This document shows, one piece after another, positions 26,260 to 35,581 of a stretch of 55,542 nt of DNA (positions are counted from its first letter, which is position 1; each line of letters opens with the position of its first letter). Location of the stretch: NCBI GenBank assembly GCA_025363585.1, contig JANYDN010000313.1, positions 1 through 55,542 on the forward strand, read 5' to 3'. The notes below the pieces were generated by a model, which saw only the letters and a program-made list of their open reading frames with translations, was not told the origin of the DNA and made no database searches. The position numbers were made by a program, and so were the translations under genes. This stretch comes from Verrucomicrobiota bacterium. GTDB lineage: Bacteria; Verrucomicrobiota; Verrucomicrobiia; Limisphaerales; UBA9464.

Positions 26260-27288
26260 TCATGCCGCCGCCAAGGCGATGGCGCCCGGCCGCGCGAAGG
26301 CGGACAGGTCTTCCCAACCGTGGGCGAGACTCAGCGGGGCTCCGAGATCGCGGTGCTCGGCCCGTTCGTCGCAGGCGCGGCGTGCACGGGCCAGACGCTG
26401 CGCCCGGATGCCGTCGAGGGATTCGTGCAGTTCGAAGGCGTGGTCGAGGCTGAGGAAACCGGGAAGATCGTTCCAGCAACCGGCCTCGTTGCGTCCACCG
26501 CCCAGATGCACCACCACCGCGGGCGCCTTGCCGACGTGCGAGGCGCGCAGCCATTCGCAACGTTCCGAGTCCGCCATGGCGTCGAACGGGATGCACGGGA
26601 CGATCGCATCCGCGCCCTTCCACGCGGCCTCGGCGTCACCGGGTGCCACGGCCGCGACGGGTTTTCCCGGATGGGCACCGAGCTTGGCGGCCATTTCGAC
26701 GGCGCGTTCGTGGGTGCGGTTGACGATCCGGACGTTCCAGCCGCGGAGCCACGGGGCGACCTCCGCCGCCAACGCGCCGCCGCCGACGAGCAACACGGTG
26801 GCATCCGGACGGAGACCCTGGCGCCTGAGCAGTTGTTGCGCGAGGCGGCCGTACGAGGCGGCGCCGACCTGGGAAAGAAAACGGGAACGGATCTCCTTGG
26901 CGTCGGCGAAGAGCCACTGGAGCCACCGGGTGCCGCGCGCGTGCTGGCACCAAGCGGCCTTCATCTGGCCGAGGATGTTCGTCTCCCCGGCAACGCGGCT
27001 GGCCAGTCCCGTCGCCAGGCGCAGCAGGAAACGGTAGCCGTCGGTCCCTTGGTGGAGTTCGAGGCCCCCGGAGAGCGATTGCCACGACCAAGGATGCCCG
27101 TCGGGAAACACCACGACGCGGCGCTGGCAGGTTTCGAGGGTCCAGGCGCGCAGGCCGGCGGACGTCGCGGCACCGATCCACGCGCTCTCGTCCGAGGCCG
27201 TTTCCGGCCCCGACTTGGCGTGGTGCAGTACGCTGATTTCCCCGAACATCGGCATCGAACTTGGCAGGCCGGCGAAAGGCTGTGTCAT
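26260..27288 (-). CDS. hemA: Glutamyl-tRNA reductase (divergent/short)
   Basis: TLETCQRRVVVF, LATGLASRVAGETNILGQMKAAW, ATVLLVGGGALAAEVAPWL...RIVNRTHERAVEMA; head of a heme operon. Confidence 0.85.
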   Translation of the reverse strand: MTQPFAGLPSSMPMFGEISVLHHAKSGPETASDESAWIGAATSAGLRAWTLETCQRRVVVFPDGHPWSWQSLSGGLELHQGTDGYRFLLRLATGLASRVAGETNILGQMKAAWCQHARGTRWLQWLFADAKEIRSRFLSQVGAASYGRLAQQLLRRQGLRPDATVLLVGGGALAAEVAPWLRGWNVRIVNRTHERAVEMAAKLGAHPGKPVAAVAPGDAEAAWKGADAIVPCIPFDAMADSERCEWLRASHVGKAPAVVVHLGGGRNEAGCWNDLPGFLSLDHAFELHESLDGIRAQRLARARRACDERAEHRDLGAPLSLAHGWEDLSAFARPGAIALAAA

Positions 27289-27413
27289 GGGTTTGTCATT
27301 GGACGACACTTTTTTCGGCCGCTTGCCATGCGGGGCGCGTCGCCGAACTTGCCCATGGGCGCAACCTCGGTACGGTGCGTCCCGTCTCCCCAACCGTGTA
27401 CCGTCGTCCCACC

Positions 27414-29948
27414 GTGAAATTCCTGCCGTCGAACTGGATCCGGATCGTCCTCGCCGTCGCGGCGATCGCCGGCCCGCGGTCGTTCGCGGCCGATTCCCCG
27501 GCGGTCGCGGGGTTCCGGACGGAGATCCGTCCGTTGCTCAAGGAGTTCTGCTTCGATTGCCACGGCGACGGCGAGAAGAAGGGCAACGTGGCCTTCGACG
27601 CGTTCGCGTCGGACGAGGCGTTGGTGGCGGATCGGGACCTTTGGTTCCACGCGCTGAAAAACCTTCGGTCGGAATTGATGCCGCCGCCGAAAAAGTCCCA
27701 GCCGACGGCCGCGCAGAAGGCGAGACTCGAGGATTGGATCAAGTCCGGCGCCCTCGGGGCGAACCCGGCCGATCCGGATCCCGGCCGTGTGACCTTGCGG
27801 CGTCTCAATCGCGTCGAGTACCGCAACACCGTGCGCGATCTGCTCGGGGTGGAGTTCGACACGGAGAAGGAATTCCCCCCGGACGACGCCGGGCGCGGCT
27901 TCGACAATCTCGGCGACGTGCTGACCTTGCCGCCGATCCTTCTCGAGAAATACCTCGCGGCCGCGAGGACGGTGGTCGGGCGCGCGGTGCCGTCGGTGCC
28001 GCTCGAGCCGGCGGAGAGGGTGATCCCGGGCCGGGACTTCCGGAAGGCGCCGGCCACGAACGCGTCGCCGAACCTTTCGTACTACGAGAAGGCATCCGCG
28101 ACGAACGTGTTGTCCGTCGCCAAGCCCGGTCGTTACCGCATCGTGATGGACGCGACGGCAAACGAACGCTTCGTCGACAACCAATTCGACTACAACAAAT
28201 GCCGTCTCGCCTTCCGCGTGGACGGACACGAGTGGTTCGGCGGGGAGTATTCGCGGGAAGGCGGGCGTGCGATCCACGGGGAGTACGACGTCGACTGGAC
28301 GCCGGGCGAGCACGCCTTCGTGTTCGAGACGGACCCGGCGTTGCCGGCGAAGAAGCAGGTTCGCTCGCTGAGTTTCAAGATCGAGTCGGTGACCGTCCGT
28401 GGTCCGTTGGATCCGAAGGAGTGGGTGCGGCCCAAGAACCACGACAAATATTTCGCCAAGGAGATCCCCGCGGACGCGTCGGGACGCCGGGCGTACGCGC
28501 GCGGGATCCTCGCGCCATTCCTGGCCAAGGCGTACCGACGGCCGGTGGATCCGGCGACGACGGAACGCCTGGTGGGATTGGCCGAAAGCACCTACGCGCA
28601 GCCGGGCGTGACCTTCGAGGCGGGGATCGCGCAGGCGATGACCGCCGCGTTGGCGTCGCCGCGTTTCCTTTTCCGCGAGGAGCCGCTCGAGCCCGCGCGC
28701 GGTGGCTCGCGCTACCCGCTCGTGGACGAGTTCGCGCTCGCGTCGCGGCTTTCGTATTTCCTGTGGTCGTCGATGCCCGACGACGAATTGTTGCGATTGG
28801 CCGGCGAGGGAAAGTTGCGGTCGGGACTGGGAATACAGGTGCGACGCATGCAGGCGGACTCGAAGTTCGACGGGTTCATCCGGAACTTCGTCGGGCAATG
28901 GCTGCAGGCGCGCGACATCGAGACGGTCGCGATCGATGCCCGGCAGGTGTTGGCGCGCGAAATGCCGGTGGATCCGGAGTTCGAGAAGAAGCGCCTTCGT
29001 TTCCGCGAGCTGCGCGACAAACCCGAGAAGTCGCTGACGCCCGAGGAGACCAAGGAAGTCGATGCGTTGCGGACGGTCGTGTTCGGCGCGTTCCGCCAAC
29101 CGCCACGCACGGAATTGAACGGGGACATCCGGCGCGCGATGCGTTCGGAAACCGAGAAGACCTTCCAGTACATCGTCCGCGAGGATCGCCCGCTGCTGGA
29201 GCTCGTCGACGGCAACTACACTTTCCTCAACGAAAAACTCGCCCGCCACTACGGGCTCACCAACCTCGGCGTGTCGGGCGACGAGATGCGGCGCGTGACG
29301 TTCGCGCCGGGCGACCCGCACGGCGGCGTGCTCACGCAGGGTTCCGTGCTCGGCGTCACGTCCAATCCGACGCGGACCTCCCCGGTGAAGCGCGGGTTGT
29401 TCGTCCTCGACAACATCCTCGGCGCGCCGCCCGCGCCGCCGCCGCCCGACATCCCGTCGCTCGAGGAAACGGCGAAGAAATCGAAGGACAAGATCCTGAC
29501 GTTGCGCGAGACGCTGGCGATCCACCGCGAGAAGCCGTTGTGCACGTCCTGCCACAACCGGATGGATCCGCTCGGGTTGGCGCTGGAGAATTTCAACGCG
29601 ATGGGAATTTGGCGCGACCAGGAGCGGGGCTCGGCCATCGATCCGTCCGGACAACTCCTGAGCGGCGAGAGCTTCACGGACATCGTCGGCCTGAAGCACG
29701 CGTTGGCCGCGAACCATTCCACGGAGATCTACCGCACCGTCGCGGAGAAGCTTTTGACCTACGCCCTCGGGCGCGGGCTCGAGTACCACGATGTCGCGAC
29801 GGTCGACGGCGTGGTCGAGCGCGTGCGCGCCGCGGGGGGCCGTTCGTCCGCGTTGTTCGACGCGGTCGTCGACTCCGCGGCTTTCCAGAAATCGCGGGAA
29901 CGCGCGCCGGGCGCGGGAGCCGCGGCGTCCGTCGGCCAACCGAACTAG
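27414..29948 (+). CDS. DUF1587/DUF1592/DUF1588/DUF1585-type protein with PSCyt1-like c-heme motif
   Basis: LLKEFCFDCHGDGEKKGNVAFD (CxxCH), LRRLNRVEYRNTVRDLLG, ASRLSYFLWSSMPDDELLRLA, TRTSPVKRGLFVLDNILGAPPAPPPPDIP, LCTSCHNRMDPLGLALENFNAMG; GTG start at 27414 inferred. Confidence 0.9.
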   Translation: MKFLPSNWIRIVLAVAAIAGPRSFAADSPAVAGFRTEIRPLLKEFCFDCHGDGEKKGNVAFDAFASDEALVADRDLWFHALKNLRSELMPPPKKSQPTAAQKARLEDWIKSGALGANPADPDPGRVTLRRLNRVEYRNTVRDLLGVEFDTEKEFPPDDAGRGFDNLGDVLTLPPILLEKYLAAARTVVGRAVPSVPLEPAERVIPGRDFRKAPATNASPNLSYYEKASATNVLSVAKPGRYRIVMDATANERFVDNQFDYNKCRLAFRVDGHEWFGGEYSREGGRAIHGEYDVDWTPGEHAFVFETDPALPAKKQVRSLSFKIESVTVRGPLDPKEWVRPKNHDKYFAKEIPADASGRRAYARGILAPFLAKAYRRPVDPATTERLVGLAESTYAQPGVTFEAGIAQAMTAALASPRFLFREEPLEPARGGSRYPLVDEFALASRLSYFLWSSMPDDELLRLAGEGKLRSGLGIQVRRMQADSKFDGFIRNFVGQWLQARDIETVAIDARQVLAREMPVDPEFEKKRLRFRELRDKPEKSLTPEETKEVDALRTVVFGAFRQPPRTELNGDIRRAMRSETEKTFQYIVREDRPLLELVDGNYTFLNEKLARHYGLTNLGVSGDEMRRVTFAPGDPHGGVLTQGSVLGVTSNPTRTSPVKRGLFVLDNILGAPPAPPPPDIPSLEETAKKSKDKILTLRETLAIHREKPLCTSCHNRMDPLGLALENFNAMGIWRDQERGSAIDPSGQLLSGESFTDIVGLKHALAANHSTEIYRTVAEKLLTYALGRGLEYHDVATVDGVVERVRAAGGRSSALFDAVVDSAAFQKSRERAPGAGAAASVGQPN

Positions 29949-29975
29949 CACGTTTCCAACCAAGGCATCACTGAC

Positions 29976-31361
29976 ATGAATCCCCACGATGACCGTGCAC
30001 TGCAACGCCGCCTCTCGATGGACCGCCGGCGGTTCCTCCGCGGCCTCGGGACCTGCATCGCCCTGCCGATGCTGCCCTCGCTATTGCCCGCCTCGTTGCG
30101 CGCGGAATCGCCGGGCGCGGCCGCGTTGTCGCCCGGTGGCTCGCCCCGGCGCGCCGCGTTCCTGTTCTTTCCCAACGGCGCGATTCCCGCGTCGTGGTGG
30201 CCCGAGAAAGACGGCAGGGATTTTGAATTCAGCCGCACGCTGAAGCCGCTCGAATCGTTCCGCGACCATTTGCAGATCCTCGGCGGACTCGACCAGCACT
30301 CCGCCGAGGCGGGGGCCGACGGCGGCGGCGACCATGCGCGCGGCAACGGCGTTTTCCTCACCGGCGTCCGCATCAGGAAGAGCGCCACCGACGTCCATGC
30401 CGGCATCTCGATCGACCAAGCCATCGCGCGGGAGATCGGGCATCTCACGCGGTTGCCGTCGCTCGAATTGAGCAGCGACGCGATCCGCACCTCGGGCGCG
30501 TGCGATTCCGGCTACGCGTGCGCGTACCAGTACAATTTGTCGTGGCGTTCGGCGACCACTCCCGCGGCGGCCGAGGCGAATCCGCGCGCGGTGTTCGAGC
30601 GACTGTTCGGGGCGGGCGCCGCCGGCGAGCGCGCGGCCAATCTGAAGCGTCGCCAAATCGAACAGCGTTCGGTGCTCGACTACGTCCTCGAGGACGCGCG
30701 CGGCATGAACCGTCGGCTCGACGGACGCGACCGCGACAAGCTCGACCAATACCTGACGGGAATCCGCGAGATCGAGACGGGGCTCGAGAAGGCCGGCCGG
30801 TTCGGGTCGGCGAAGGACCCGGGGACCGACACGCCCCCGGGCATTCCCGAGGACCGCGCCCAGTACATGCAGTCGATGTTCGACATGCTGGTGCTGGCGT
30901 TCCAGACGGACTCGACGCGCGTGGCGACGGTGTTGCTGGGTCACGACGGCGACAACCGGTCGTTGCCCGAGATCGAGGTTTCCGAGGGGCACCACGACCT
31001 GTCCCATCACTTCAACCAGGCGGAGAAGGTCGACAAACTGAAGGACATCGACCGTTGGTACGCGACGCAGTTCGCGAAGTTCCTCGGGAAGCTCCGGGAC
31101 ACGAAGGAGGCGAATGGCGAATCGTTGCTGTCGAACTCGATGATTGTGTACGGCAGCGGAAACGCGGACGGCAACCGACACACGCATTCGAACCTGCCGT
31201 TGGTGCTCGCGGGCGGCGGCGGCGGGACGCTGGCGACCGGTCGCTACGTGAAGCACGACTCGAAGCCGATGAGCAACCTGCTGCTGAGCATCGCCGACCG
31301 GATGGGCGCGAAGGGACTCGAGCGGTTCGGCGATTCAACCGGACGATTGACCGACGTATGA
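29976..31361 (+). CDS. DUF1552 domain protein with Tat-like signal
   Basis: RRRFLRGLGTCIALPMLPSL; RRAAFLFFPNGAIPASWWP; SLELSSDAIRTSGACDSGYACAYQYNLSWRSATTP; follows the DUF1592 gene. Confidence 0.9.
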   Translation: MNPHDDRALQRRLSMDRRRFLRGLGTCIALPMLPSLLPASLRAESPGAAALSPGGSPRRAAFLFFPNGAIPASWWPEKDGRDFEFSRTLKPLESFRDHLQILGGLDQHSAEAGADGGGDHARGNGVFLTGVRIRKSATDVHAGISIDQAIAREIGHLTRLPSLELSSDAIRTSGACDSGYACAYQYNLSWRSATTPAAAEANPRAVFERLFGAGAAGERAANLKRRQIEQRSVLDYVLEDARGMNRRLDGRDRDKLDQYLTGIREIETGLEKAGRFGSAKDPGTDTPPGIPEDRAQYMQSMFDMLVLAFQTDSTRVATVLLGHDGDNRSLPEIEVSEGHHDLSHHFNQAEKVDKLKDIDRWYATQFAKFLGKLRDTKEANGESLLSNSMIVYGSGNADGNRHTHSNLPLVLAGGGGGTLATGRYVKHDSKPMSNLLLSIADRMGAKGLERFGDSTGRLTDV

Positions 31362-32131
31362 AACGAATTGGACTCCTCCTCTCCCTGGTCGCGGCGCTCG
31401 GCGCCCGCGCGGCCATCCAGACCAAGACCGTCGAGTACCGACAGGGCGATGCCGTCCTCGAGGGTTTCGTGGCCTATGACGACGCGGTGAAAACACCGCG
31501 TCCCGGCGTGCTCGTGGTGCATCAATGGAAAGGGTTGGGCGACTACGAGCGCAAACGAGCGGTGATGCTCGCCGAACTCGGTTATGTCGCGTTCGCGGCC
31601 GACATCTATGGAAAGGGAGTCCGCCCGACGTCGCCCGCGGACGCGGGGCCGCTCGCCGGCAAGTACAAGAACGACCGTCCCCTGTTGCGCGCGCGGGTCA
31701 CGGCCGCGCTGGACGAACTGCGGAAAATGCCGCAGGTCGACGGCAAGAAGATCGCGTCGATCGGCTACTGCTTCGGTGGATCGACCGTCCTCGAACTGGC
31801 GCGGTCGGGCGCCGACGTCGCGGGCGTCGTTAGTTTCCACGGCGCGTTGGGCACGCCCGCGCCGGACGATGCGAAACACATCCGATGCAAGGTCCTCGCG
31901 TTGCACGGTGCCGACGATCCGTTCGTGCCGCCGGCCGAGGTGTCCGCCTTCGAATCCGAGATGAAGGCGGCGAAGGTTGACTGGCAGTTGGTGCAGTACG
32001 GCGGCGCGGTCCACAGCTTCACGCTGTGGGCGGAGGACGGTTCGTTCAGCCCCGGCTCGAAGTACAATGCCGACGCCGACCGGCGTTCCTGGGAAGCGAT
32101 GAAGCAGTTCTTCGCCGAACTGTTCCACTGA
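31358..32131 (+). CDS. Dienelactone hydrolase family protein
   Basis: PGVLVVHQWKGLGDYERKRAVMLAELGYVAFAADIYGKGVRP, IGYCFGGSTVLELA, HGADDPFVP, GAVHSFT; ATGA overlap with upstream gene. Confidence 0.92.
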   Translation: MKRIGLLLSLVAALGARAAIQTKTVEYRQGDAVLEGFVAYDDAVKTPRPGVLVVHQWKGLGDYERKRAVMLAELGYVAFAADIYGKGVRPTSPADAGPLAGKYKNDRPLLRARVTAALDELRKMPQVDGKKIASIGYCFGGSTVLELARSGADVAGVVSFHGALGTPAPDDAKHIRCKVLALHGADDPFVPPAEVSAFESEMKAAKVDWQLVQYGGAVHSFTLWAEDGSFSPGSKYNADADRRSWEAMKQFFAELFH

Positions 32132-32153
32132 TCCGGAATGATGAAGCCCGGGT

Positions 32154-32241
32154 CGGTGGCGGCGGCCCTGCCGCCACTTCTCGAGCGGCTTCGGTTGGCA
32201 TCACCCTGCTCGCCGCGGTGATGGCAGGGCCGCCGTCACCC
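32154..32241. repeat. Inverted pair of REP-like sequences (GGTGGCGGCGGCCCTGCC ... GGCAGGGCCGCCGTCACC)
   Basis: Left 32154-32177 and right 32219-32241 are complementary over ~17/20 bp; lies just beyond the RAYT-like stop. Confidence 0.85.
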
Positions 32242-32270
32242 ACGGTTGGCTCCGGTTGGGGAGCGTCGGA

Positions 32271-33020
32271 TCACGCCCCGGGCGGGCGCCGTCCTGGCGG
32301 CGGTCCCGGATTGCCACCCGGCGCCCCGTTCGGTTTCTCGCCAGGCACGAGGTGGGCGCTGCTCCACCGCCAGTCGCGCGGTCGTTGGCAAAGGCCCGAA
32401 TTGACCGGAAGGAATTCCACGTCGCGGATCCGGTACTGCACGTCGGTCTCGTCCCGGCACGGCCGGACGAAGGCGCCACGGTCCCAGAATTCACGCGGAT
32501 CGACGTCGAGCCGCTGCGCCGCGTCGCGCGAGGTCGTCGCCTTCCACTGCCGGACCAGCGCCATGACATCGACTCCCTGGAGCACCGTCACGACCGCCTG
32601 GACGCGGTTCGGCACCACGGCCCACGCGCGGATCTGGTAGCGACGGCCATGGGACGCCCGGATGCATTCGGCGACGGCGTCGGCGATTTCCGGTTGCCGC
32701 AGCCAGCAGTTGCCGTGGCCCGCGTTGAGTTCCTGCTCGATGCGGCGCGCGAGTCGTCGCCGCACCTCGACTTCCTCGAGGTTTTCCTTTGCTACGGCGT
32801 CCTCGATCTCCGCGCGCCACCCCTCGATCCCGCCTTCCGGCAACGCGTCGGCCAGCCGGATCTGGATCCCGAAAGTGATCGGTCCGGCATCCTCCTCGCC
32901 CTGCGGGTTGGGTTGCGGTTCGGGGACCGCCGGTCGGGGCGGAGGTGGCGGCGTCGGCGAGGGTCGCGACGACGGTTGGGGCGGGGCGGGGCGGGGATTT
33001 CGAAACGTCGGGGTGTTCAT
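32271..33020 (-). CDS. RAYT/Y1-transposase-like protein with apparently lost catalytic residues; proline-rich N-terminus
   Basis: RYQIRAWAVVPNRVQAVVTVLQG...ALVRQWKATTSRDAAQRL...EFWDRGAFVRPCRDETDVQYRIRDVEFLPVNSGLCQRPRDWRWSSAHL aligns by eye to RAYT consensus; PNHVH is PNRVQ and RxYFxR is RGAFVR. Confidence 0.75.
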   Translation of the reverse strand: MNTPTFRNPRPAPPQPSSRPSPTPPPPPRPAVPEPQPNPQGEEDAGPITFGIQIRLADALPEGGIEGWRAEIEDAVAKENLEEVEVRRRLARRIEQELNAGHGNCWLRQPEIADAVAECIRASHGRRYQIRAWAVVPNRVQAVVTVLQGVDVMALVRQWKATTSRDAAQRLDVDPREFWDRGAFVRPCRDETDVQYRIRDVEFLPVNSGLCQRPRDWRWSSAHLVPGEKPNGAPGGNPGPPPGRRPPGA

Positions 33021-33074
33021 GGGCGACGCGGATTGCTACACGCGCCGCGGCCGAAAGTTACCGACGCGTTCCCA

Positions 33075-33692
33075 TCAAAGTGGCTTCGGCGGACGCGTCG
33101 AGAACCGGCCCGATTCGCCAAGGTAGGCAAGCGCGACCGCGAGGGCGTCGGCGGCGTCGGGCGCGGGAAGCTCCGCGAGGCCGGTCATGCGCTGGACCAT
33201 TTTCGCGACGGAAAACTTCTGCGCGCCGCCATGGCCGACGATCGCCTGCTTCACGCTGGCCGGCGGTATCTCGAAGATCGGGATGCCGGATCCCGCGACG
33301 GTCGCGAGTGCCGCGCCGCGCGCCTCGCCCATGATGATCGCGGTCTGGAGATTCTGCGCGAAGAAGAGTCCCTCGATGGCGCAGACCTCCGCCGGATGGT
33401 CGCGGAGGACGTCGCGCAGGGATTCCGCGATGGCGAGAAGGCAACGCGAGCGCGGCCAACTTTTCGGACACACGACGGTCCCGTGCGCGATCGCGCGGGG
33501 TTGTCGGTCGTCGACGGCGAGCACTCCCCAGCCGGTGCCGCGGAGCGATGGATCGATGCCGAGGATCGTGCGGTACACGGGCGCGGCGGGCTTCGCGGCG
33601 GCGCCGGGCGCGGAACCACGCGCCGGACCGGCCAGCCGGCGTTGGAGCTCTGCGAATTGCCTCGGGGAAATGCCCATCGCGCCGTGCGGCAT
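33075..33692 (-). CDS. ruvC: Holliday junction resolvase
   Basis: TILGIDPSLRGTGWGVL, CAIEGLFFAQNLQTAIIMGEARGAAL, PPASVKQAIVGHGGAQKFSVAKMVQRM, APDAADALAVALAYL. Confidence 0.95.
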   Translation of the reverse strand: MPHGAMGISPRQFAELQRRLAGPARGSAPGAAAKPAAPVYRTILGIDPSLRGTGWGVLAVDDRQPRAIAHGTVVCPKSWPRSRCLLAIAESLRDVLRDHPAEVCAIEGLFFAQNLQTAIIMGEARGAALATVAGSGIPIFEIPPASVKQAIVGHGGAQKFSVAKMVQRMTGLAELPAPDAADALAVALAYLGESGRFSTRPPKPL

Positions 33693-33774
33693 ACCGGACG
33701 CGCGAGCCGCTGGAAACGGAATTCCACGGAGAACTTCCTTGGACGATTACAAAAATAAACGATAGCGTCGTTCC

Positions 33775-34890
33775 ATGGAATTCGTGCGACCGGGCTGTCC
33801 GCTCGACCGTCTCCTGGGCTGGGCCGAGGAGCGCGGGGCGTCGGATCTCCATGGGCGCGCGGGTTCGGCGTTCATCGTGCGGCGCGAGGGGGTTCTCGAG
33901 ACGGTGCCCGTGGGCGAGTTCGAGATCCCCGAGGACGTGACGTTGTCGTCGTGGTTCCTCGACGCGTTTTCCCCGCCGCTGTGCGCCCGCATCACCACGG
34001 GGACGGAGGTGGACGCGAGTTTCATGCGCGGCGCGCTCCGGTACCGCGCGAACTTCAGCAAGCAGCGCGGACGGCAATCGTTCTCGTTCCGCGTCGTCCC
34101 GCAGCAGCGATACCGGCTGTCGGATCTCCGGCTTCCGGATTCGATGTCGGAGATCGTGCGCGAGCTCCGCGGGCTGGTGTTGGTGACGGGTCCCACCGGG
34201 CAGGGCAAGAGCACCACGGTCCGCGCGTTGCTCCAGCAACTCAGCGAGGAACGCGCGTCGCGCATCATCACCATCGAGGATCCGATCGAGCACGTGTTCG
34301 AGGACGCCCGGTCGCATTTCGAACAGCGCGAGGTGGGCATCGACACGCCGAGTTTCGCGGAAGGCATCCGCAACGCGATGCGCCAGGATCCGAACGTCAT
34401 TTTCGTCGGCGAGATCCGGGATCGCGAGAGCATCTGGTCCGCGATGCAGGCCGCCGAGACCGGCCATCTGGTGGTCACGACGCTCCATGCGGATTCCGTC
34501 CCGCAGGCCATCGGTCGCATCCGCGAGTTTTACCCGGCGTCCGAACAGGCATCGGTCGGCGCGTTGCTCGCGCGCAACCTCCACGCGATCGTCTGCCAGC
34601 GGCTCGTGCCCGCGGTGGGCGGCGGACGCGTCCCGTGCCTCGAACTCCTGCGACGCGACGCCGGTGTCCAGCAGGCGATCCACGAGAACAATCTCAACCT
34701 GCTCGGGGGAATCATCGAGGCGTCGAACCACGTCGGCATGCACACCTTCGACCAATACCTCCAGGAGCTGATGGTGGCCGGGATCATCACCATCGACACC
34801 GCGCGTGCCTTCGCGGTCAACCGGCACCGGCTGGAGCTGGCGCTCCGCGGGATCTCGACGTCGCAGCCGATCCTCGAACGGAGAACCTGA
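33775..34890 (+). CDS. Type IV pilus twitching ATPase, PilT/PilU-like
   Basis: GLVLVTGPTGQGKSTTVRALL Walker A, ITIEDPIEHVFEDARSHFEQREVGIDTPSFAEGIRNAMRQDPNVIFVGEIRDRESIWSAMQAAETGHLVVTTLHAD. Confidence 0.93.
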   Translation: MEFVRPGCPLDRLLGWAEERGASDLHGRAGSAFIVRREGVLETVPVGEFEIPEDVTLSSWFLDAFSPPLCARITTGTEVDASFMRGALRYRANFSKQRGRQSFSFRVVPQQRYRLSDLRLPDSMSEIVRELRGLVLVTGPTGQGKSTTVRALLQQLSEERASRIITIEDPIEHVFEDARSHFEQREVGIDTPSFAEGIRNAMRQDPNVIFVGEIRDRESIWSAMQAAETGHLVVTTLHADSVPQAIGRIREFYPASEQASVGALLARNLHAIVCQRLVPAVGGGRVPCLELLRRDAGVQQAIHENNLNLLGGIIEASNHVGMHTFDQYLQELMVAGIITIDTARAFAVNRHRLELALRGISTSQPILERRT

Positions 34891-34892
34891 CC

Positions 34893-35564
34893 ATGCTGGT
34901 GTTGTTCCGGATCATTTTCACCGGCCTGTTCCTCTGGCTGATGTCCCACGCGGCGCGCGGGGCGCAGGCGAACCTGTCCGACGACGTCGGCAATGCCGGC
35001 AGCTTCGCGCTCGCGGTGGTGGTGGGCCTGGTGGCGGGCCTGACGTGGGCGCCGGTGCTGGGCGAGGTGTTGTCGGGACCGATGACCGGGCTGATGACGG
35101 ACGGGTCGGTTTCCGAGGACCGGACGTGGTTCATCCGCGCGGCGCGCCGCTGCGAGGCCCGCGGCTGGCGCCTCGCGGCGGTGCTGTTGGCTTTCTGGGA
35201 CGCGGTGCTGCGGCCGAAAATGCCGGCGGCCTACGTGGTCGGGATGAACAACGCGCGGCCGGGCGGTTGGTTCGAGAAGGTCTTCGCGCGCGAGGTCTGG
35301 AAATTCAACAACATCGCCAACTGCGTCCGCGCCCACGACATCCTCAAGCTCCGGCACGACCTTGATCCCGGGGCGCACCGGGAACCCGAGGTGAACATCG
35401 CGTTGGTGGCCCATCTCCGCGAGCCCACCAAGACCCCGCCACCGATGGCGGTGCCCGCGGCCGGACCGGCCCCGTTGCCCGCGCGCAACGCCCGGATCCA
35501 GTTGTTCGGCGGCACGTTGCCCCCACGTGAACCGACCGACGAGGAGCCGCCGGCGGCCTCCTGA
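34893..35564 (+). CDS. Membrane-anchored protein of unknown function
   Basis: MLVLFRIIFTGLFLWLMSHA...FALAVVVGLVAGLTWAPVLGEVLSGP; follows the PilT-like gene. Confidence 0.65.
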   Translation: MLVLFRIIFTGLFLWLMSHAARGAQANLSDDVGNAGSFALAVVVGLVAGLTWAPVLGEVLSGPMTGLMTDGSVSEDRTWFIRAARRCEARGWRLAAVLLAFWDAVLRPKMPAAYVVGMNNARPGGWFEKVFAREVWKFNNIANCVRAHDILKLRHDLDPGAHREPEVNIALVAHLREPTKTPPPMAVPAAGPAPLPARNARIQLFGGTLPPREPTDEEPPAAS

Positions 35565-35581
35565 GTTTTCGGCGACGCACC

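Noticed and set aside
27285-30005. 906-aa minus-strand ORF opposite the DUF1592 gene
   Set aside because: Antisense shadow of a well-supported CDS, low-complexity R/A/H-rich composition, no domain motif
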